Source of the DNA: Ichthyophonus hoferi
Lineage: Eukaryota; Opisthokonta; Ichthyosporea; Ichthyophonida; Ichthyophonidae
DNA: 10,456 nt
Assembly: GCA_002751075.1 (NCBI GenBank)
Contig: NAOQ01000556.1
Location: forward strand, 35,616 to 46,071
Direction of reading: 5' to 3'
Position 1 is the first letter of the stretch; every line of letters starts with the position of its first letter. Both the position numbers and the translations under genes were made by a program. Positions 6,285 to 10,456 of this stretch are shown here, one piece after another. The notes beneath the pieces are model-generated. The model saw only the letters and a list, made by a program, of their open reading frames with translations. It did not search any database and was not told the origin of the DNA.

Positions 6285-9200
6285 CTATAAGGACACAACA
6301 CACTGAGTTAGTACTGGATAGTGTAATAGAATATAATAGCTTACAATAGATTATATTACATCTTATTATATTATATTATATTATACTATATTACAATAGA
6401 TTATATTACATCATGATATATGGTATCATATAATAGTCAAAATAATAATAATAATAATAATATTAAATACATAATAAATAATAAATAATAATAATAATAA
6501 TAATATAACCACTTACCTGCCATGCCCTATTCAGGTATTCTTTCGGTGGAATGATAGAGGGTCCCTTTGACAGATACATATAGGGCTTAGTGGTAAACAC
6601 TACTAGATTATGATTATAAGATAGATTCTGTAATCCAATTGGTTATTAATCACTATTTAAAATTTTAAAATAAATTTTAAAATAGAATTGTTTACGATAC
6701 TCTGCGAGATTGTATGCTTTATCTCCTGTAACCTATCAAATCGTACCTTATGTTATACTATATGTTATGGTATCTGAGTCTATTTATTCTATCCTACATT
6801 GTACTATTATGCTATATAAATACGCCCCAATATACTTCATTCGCTTAGATTAGTTGTCATTCATATATAATTGGATGATCTATGATCCATACAAGCACAC
6901 CTACCCCGAGAGATAGACTAATTATAATTTATTATTGGATCTAAGTTATTGACCAATAAGAAGGATGATTGCCAATAATTTGCCATTGGACTGATTAGGA
7001 AAGAATGCTTTTTTTCTGTATCCGAATAAGAAAATGTAATAGCAATAATATAAAATATTGTATTGTATTATATTATCACAGATAAACTAATATAATAGCA
7101 GCAATAAATAATAATCGATCTGGTACTTACTTTAATAAGATCCACAGCTCTTGTTTGATAGGCGGTTTGATGGGTATAATCACCTCCCTCTCCCTTGTCT
7201 AACCAATAAAAAGCCGCCACGTCATCAATAACAAGTACACGTATACCTGCTACCTATAAGAGAGAGGGATGAGAGAGATACTAGGATATACATGGGTATG
7301 TTATATCGCTTACCGTTATGTGATATAGGTAGTATGTATTTAGGTGGTTTGTGTTATTAATAGTTATTTACCATTAAATGCTATGAATTAGGATGGGTTA
7401 TAGTGTGCTGTGTTGCATTACATGCAAATGTATGTCTTGTTAGACGATGTTATGCTATAATATGATATGATATGATATGTTATATGTTATGCTAAGCTAT
7501 GATACGCTATAATATGTTATATGTTATGATATGTCATGTTTCGTTATGATATGTTATATATGTTATGATATGTTGTGGTATCTTATGTTATGATATGGTA
7601 TGATAAGATAAAATAAAATGTAATGAAGGGACATGATAGGATATGGCATGTTATGTTATATTATAATATACCAACTTAAGTTATAGGATACATCCGCATA
7701 GTTATATACAGGTCCGTTTATGAACCTACTGTATGTATGCTATTGCATTAAACATTGGGCATTTCAAAATTATTTCAAAATTACAACACCGCTAATGCAA
7801 TTACCCCACATAAAACTATTTAAACCACCATTTTTCAATATAGAACAATATATATACAGACCTGCGATAATAGCTCGGGAAGAAGTTGTAATGTAGCCAA
7901 CCAACTATCAGTGTTAAAACACTGAGTTACATGAAGTCGGCCAAGGCAATTTAAAATAAAGTCGCGAGATGATAAGATAGAATCATTATTTAATTTTAAT
8001 ATTGGGATAAAGTGTCGCTGGAAGCGGCCTTCTAGCAGAGCAACCAATCGTAACACGCTAAAACGACCATCTAGATCAATATAGATTACTCCGAGGGATT
8101 TACCACCTAACTGTGGTTGGTTGAATAAAAAGAGATAAAAGGAGATAATAGATAATCAATAGAAAGAGAGAGTAAGAAAGTGAAGAGCAAATAGTATATA
8201 TATATAGTGAAGTAAAAGGTCAGTTCATTGGGTAACTATCAGTTAGATGAGTTAGCTATTAGTATAGTGTACCACCAAGACCCCAGGACCATAACGTTTA
8301 AATTATAACCCGTTCTTACTACACTTTAATGATTCATTTGGTCTTTTCAATTGGTAATTTATGGTTTTCTGACTTTATTACATATAGTTATTTATTATAT
8401 ATAGTATATCACTAGATGTTTATAATTTATAATTTTCAAATTGATATGCATTAGGACCTGTCTTATCTAATATAACATAATACAATTCAATGTAAAAATA
8501 TGCTATCTCCCATACACTATACTATGCATATATATAGTATATATAACTATACATAGTGCATTAATATATTTATATATATTACATTAATACACACCTAGAT
8601 ATACATAATGACATACATCATTATACATAGATATGAATATATATACACCAACCAAAAGCACTCACCTCCACCCCTGCCCAATGAGAAGGACAGATACACG
8701 TGGCCACCATATTATAGATCAGTTCGGACTTACCACTGTATGTGAATAAAAATACATAAATAAAATTTAAAATTAACCAATGTGAATCCAAATTAGGACA
8801 TTAAATGTATTTGAAACTTTATCTCGCTCACCCTGAATGCCAGCTAGGCTTAGCTCTTAAAAGCACACCCACCTTTTCTGTGTTTTAAATTTAAATTTAA
8901 ATTTTATATTCTTGTTGGGATTGGCCTACTCTAATACATACCTGAACATAAACCATGGCCAAGAAGCCACCTTTTGCTTGCTTTTTAATTATAAATCTTA
9001 ATTTTAATTTTAATTTTATACAAGCTGTTATTGGCCAATTAAATTTTATTGGCTCCCTCTAATTCTCCTATATCTTCAAACTTAAAATCTGCCACCACTC
9101 AAATCTTCCTATTTAGAATTTAATATCAAGTTTATGCATGTTGTAAGATGTATTTTACTTCGCAATTAATTAATTAATCCTTACTCACCTTCCATTGGCG

Positions 9201-9310
9201 CCTGCTAATTCCACAATATCTCCAAACTTAAATCCCTCCTCAGCAACAAGATCAAACGGAGGAATGTGCAATAGACCAATAGGTTGTGGGGCTCTAACTT
9301 GTTTAAACAA
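6081..9310 (-). CDS. XRCC2: XRCC2-like RAD51 paralog (spliced, lacks only the N-terminal exon)
   Basis: XRCC2 is a nuclear RecA/RAD51-family ATPase-fold protein that, in animals, pairs with RAD51D in the BCDX2 complex and supports RAD51 filament formation in homologous recombination. Six exons (9310-9189, 8735-8666, 8110-7862, 7253-7131, 6627-6517, 6284-6081) join in phase into 292 residues ending at a TAG stop; human XRCC2 has 280. Counting from the first visible residue, Walker A is GANGSGKS (37-44; human GPEGTGKT). The segment FSVLRLVALLEGRF (about 82-95) matches human FDMLRLVTILEHRL, and LNCLGRLHV matches KYCLGRFFLV. Walker B is LVIDD (154-158), followed by VAAFYWLDKGEGG (human LSAFYWIDRVNGG). 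LVVFTT, YLNRAWQ-KAVTYR and the end FYWVITQGGSVFL match human VLFATT, YLCKAWQQLVKHR and HFFIIGESGVEFC. About 10-20 N-terminal residues are missing. RAD51D and RAD51C are poorer fits because of the AFYW-D and C-terminal motifs. Confidence 0.93.
6341..6412. repeat. 22-bp direct repeat with a 50-bp period
   Basis: The same 22 bases, beginning TTACAATAGATTATATTAC, occur at 6341-6362 and 6391-6412, separated by TATTATATTA repeats. Likely slippage or local duplication in the intron. Confidence 0.9.
6439..6506. repeat. (AAT)n compound microsatellite
   Basis: Two AAT runs (about 6439-6461 and 6472-6505) separated by AATACATAATAAAT-like sequence, ending only about 10 nt from the donor of the terminal XRCC2 intron. 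Confidence 0.93.
6517..6627 (-). CDS. XRCC2: XRCC2 exon (LVVFTT strand, YLNRAWQ)
   Basis: 111 nt (37 codons), phase 0 at both ends: acceptor GGATTACAG, donor CAG|GTAAGT. It encodes NLVVFTTKP (human RLVLFATTQ) and ends in YLNRAWQ (human YLCKAWQ). Confidence 0.9.
6628..7130 (-). other. XRCC2 intron (503 nt)
   Basis: AT-rich, bounded by GTAAGT and GGATTACAG, with an ATTAATA branch candidate. No other feature recognised. Confidence 0.85.
7131..7253 (-). CDS. XRCC2: XRCC2 exon carrying Walker B
   Basis: 123 nt (41 codons), phase 0 at both ends: acceptor CTCTTATAG, donor AAA|GTAAGT. It begins VAGIRVLVIDDVAAFYW; the hydrophobic strand plus DD is Walker B, and AFYWLD is an XRCC2 hallmark. Confidence 0.95.
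7254..7861 (-). other. XRCC2 intron (608 nt)
   Basis: Bounded by GTCTGT and CTCTTATAG. Most of it is the TATGTTATGATATG-type repeat tract described separately. Confidence 0.85.
7449..7666. repeat. Degenerate TATGTTATGATATG tandem tract
   Basis: About 220 nt built from TATGTTATG, ATATGATATG and TATATGTTATG steps. The plus strand has many G and very few C, so the transcript strand is nearly G-free. Confidence 0.9.
7862..8110 (-). CDS. XRCC2: XRCC2 central exon (LRLVALLEGRF, CLGRLHV)
   Basis: 249 nt (83 codons), phase 0 at both ends: acceptor AACCACAG, donor CAG|GTCTGT. It begins LGGKSLGVIYIDLDGRF, a beta strand equivalent to human VLFIDTDYHF. A TTAG four bases inside could tempt a gene caller, but that acceptor puts an early stop in frame, so CCACAG is used. 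Confidence 0.93.
8111..8665 (-). other. XRCC2 intron (555 nt)
   Basis: Bounded by GTGAGT and AACCACAG. It contains AT-rich partial inverted repeats around 8510-8560 (CACTATACTATG facing CATAGTG). No gene is seen inside. Confidence 0.85.
8666..8735 (-). CDS. XRCC2: XRCC2 exon completing Walker A
   Basis: 70 nt. The first base completes the split Ser codon, then GKSELIYNMVATCICP and HWAGVE follow, ending GAG|GTGAGT in phase 0. It contains the catalytic-site lysine and serine of Walker A and the following helix. Confidence 0.93.
8861..9036. repeat. Two-copy imperfect tandem repeat in an XRCC2 intron
   Basis: 8861-8926 and 8961-9036 share, in order, AAG-C, CCACCTTTT, CTG/CTTG-TTTT, a TTAAATTT or TTAATTTT run, TTTTATA, GTT and ATTGGCC, with small gaps. 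The period is about 100-110 bp. The second copy abuts the decayed exon copy, which suggests repeated local duplication. Confidence 0.6.
9048..9098 (-). pseudogene. Decayed partial copy of the XRCC2 Walker A exon inside the next intron
   Basis: Bases 9048-9086 match 9194-9232 of the functional exon at 32 of 39 positions without gaps, 146 bp apart and in the same orientation. On the minus strand the copy reads VVADFKFEDIGELEGAN against LVAEEGFKFGDIVELAGAN in the exon, with a gap of one or two residues near its start. After GAN the copy runs into AT-rich sequence with no donor GT at the equivalent place and a stop shortly after, so it cannot act as an alternative exon in its present form. It looks like an old local duplication. 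Confidence 0.75.
9189..9310 (-). CDS. XRCC2: XRCC2 exon up to the middle of Walker A
   Basis: 122 nt, phase 0 in (acceptor CAATTGCAG) and phase 2 out (GGAAG|GTGAGT). It encodes LFKQVRAPQPIGLLHIPPF and, near its end, FKFGDIVELAGANG, equivalent to human GDILEFHGPEG. The intron splits the serine codon of GANGSGKS. The upstream donor partner is not identified. Confidence 0.92.
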
Positions 9311-9836
9311 CTGCAATTGAAGGAAAGCGTGAAGGAATACAGGGTTAGATTATGTTGTATTATAGTACAGAATATTAAAGTGTATTGTATTGTAGCATAT
9401 AATATCATATTATATTGTATTGTAGTATAGTAAATTATATTAAAATGTATTGTAGTATAGTATAGTATATTGTATTATATATCGTACAGTATATTACATT
9501 ATATCGTATTACGGCATAGTATAATATATTATATTGTGTTGTATTGTAGTACTTTGTAATATATTATATTACAGTACAGTATCTCATATAATATTATGGT
9601 CAAGTATATGATATTGTATTGTGCTATAGGATAGTATATAGAGTAGTATAGTATATTACGTTGTATTCTATTGTAGTTTAGGGTAGTATATTATAGTGCA
9701 GTATAGTATAGTATATTCCATTGCATTATATTGTAATATATTATGATATAGCATATTATGTTGTATAGTATTATAGTAAATTATACTATAGTAAATTATA
9801 TTATATTATATTATATTATAGTGTATGGTAAAGAGA
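9311..9836 (-). repeat. Degenerate GTATAGTATATTATATTGTATTGTAG tract
   Basis: About 480 nt (clearest 9345-9825) of imperfect GTATAGTATATTATATTGTATTGTA-like steps, directly upstream in the sense direction of the first recognised XRCC2 exon. It has very few C on the plus strand, hence few G and few AG dinucleotides on the transcript strand. It would be intron if the N-terminal exon lies further right. Confidence 0.85.
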
Positions 9837-10456
9837 AAGAAGAAAAAACCAGCATTAAATTTATAAATAGATTAACAGTAACCCTGGCCACTCGTTAAGC
9901 ATAGGTAAACCATTTTAAAAAAAATTAAAGAGGTAAACCTGTTCAAATGATTAGACCATTCGTTTTAAAAAGTAAAAACCAAGGGTTAAAATAAGAACTA
10001 GAAATGAAAGACATACTGTTAATACAGGAGTACGTGTTCTTATGTATTTATAATTCATATTATATTTTACATATTATAAAATACATTCATTATATATATG
10101 TATATGTATACCAAAATAGATGATTGTGCATATATTTAAAAGTATATTAATAATTAAATAGCAAATAAAAAAGAGGGCTTAAAAATAAACTAATAAATAT
10201 AGTCAATGCATAATAGACACAGGCTACACGCATATACATAGTATACAAATATGTAAGACAAACATAATATATACCCACGTATACCCTATACACATGTAAT
10301 CTACTTGCGTGTATAATAAGTATATTACATACAATAATACCATGCATACATACATTTAACTATAGACCCAATCACACACATAACATTATAATTTAAAGTA
10401 TGCAATGACACGAAATTAAACTAAATTATACTCAACCCTCCCTTTCCTTTTCCTGA
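9837..10456. other. AT-rich DNA, no gene recognised
   Basis: Expected to hold the N-terminal XRCC2 exon or the upstream part of its first intron. ATG-led minus-strand candidates near 9900, 9965, 10010 and 10340 were examined; none gives an ESG-x-x-LL-type N-terminus and a good donor in phase 0. A 66-codon minus frame (10347-10147) is low-complexity and is not called. Confidence 0.6.

Larger units (their letters stand above)
6285..6516 (-). other. XRCC2 intron, mostly short repeats
   Basis: The shortest complete intron of the gene (232 nt), largely AAT trinucleotide and TATTATAT repeats between normal splice signals. Confidence 0.85.
8736..9188 (-). other. XRCC2 intron (453 nt) carrying repeats and an exon relic
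   Basis: Lies between the two halves of Walker A. It contains a two-copy imperfect tandem repeat and a decayed copy of the upstream exon, both listed separately. Confidence 0.85.

Noticed and set aside
7449-7666. CRISPR-like or satellite array
   Set aside because: Units are degenerate with no spacers of uniform length, and the setting is a eukaryotic intron; a slippage-derived repeat is the simpler reading.
9048-9098. Mutually exclusive alternative exon of XRCC2
   Set aside because: No donor GT at the equivalent position and a stop soon after the conserved part; an exon relic fits better.
9205-9408. 67-codon minus-strand frame starting in the repeat tract
   Set aside because: It uses a different frame from the XRCC2 exon and is driven by the GTATAGTAT-like repeats.
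10147-10347. 66-codon minus-strand frame as the first XRCC2 exon
   Set aside because: It lacks any XRCC2 N-terminal resemblance and a suitable phase-0 donor; the composition is low-complexity.

Overview
This is an AT-rich (roughly 30% G+C by eye) nuclear eukaryotic window. It holds two intron-containing protein genes, both on the minus strand. Introns are 232 to about 1070 nt, begin GT and end AG, and several have a branch-point-like TACTAAC/CTAAC/CTAAT motif 20-25 nt before the acceptor. The protein sequences look opisthokont, and an early-diverging fungus would fit, but nothing here fixes the lineage. No CRISPR, tRNA, rRNA, intact mobile element or prokaryote-style operon is visible.

Positions 230-3121 (minus) carry the first 192 codons, plus part of the next, of NOP56. 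NOP56 is a core protein of box C/D snoRNPs, needed for rRNA 2'-O-methylation and early ribosome assembly. Four exons are certain (230-346, 706-818, 1145-1287, 1849-2050). A fifth that carries only the start codon (3119-3121) is proposed. The gene runs off the left edge.

Positions 3122-6080 are intergenic. They hold AT-rich sequence, simple repeats, candidate promoter motifs for NOP56 (an E-box and a nested dyad), a coding-like relic with an inverted pair of related blocks (about 3960-4360), and a less AT-rich island at 5340-5490.

Positions 6081-9310 (minus) carry an almost complete XRCC2-like RAD51 paralog in six exons: 6081-6284, 6517-6627, 7131-7253, 7862-8110, 8666-8735 and 9189-9310. They give 292 residues. 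All introns join in phase, and Walker A and Walker B are present. Only a short N-terminal exon (probably 10-20 residues) is missing. It lies unrecognised within 9311-10456 or past the right edge.

The two genes are separate units, one for ribosome biogenesis and one for homologous recombination, and nothing suggests they work together. The most unusual observations are a decayed copy of the Walker A exon inside the next XRCC2 intron, tandem repeats beside that copy, long intron tracts depleted of G on the transcript strand, and the proposed ATG-only first exon of NOP56. I do not see a previously undescribed multi-gene system.
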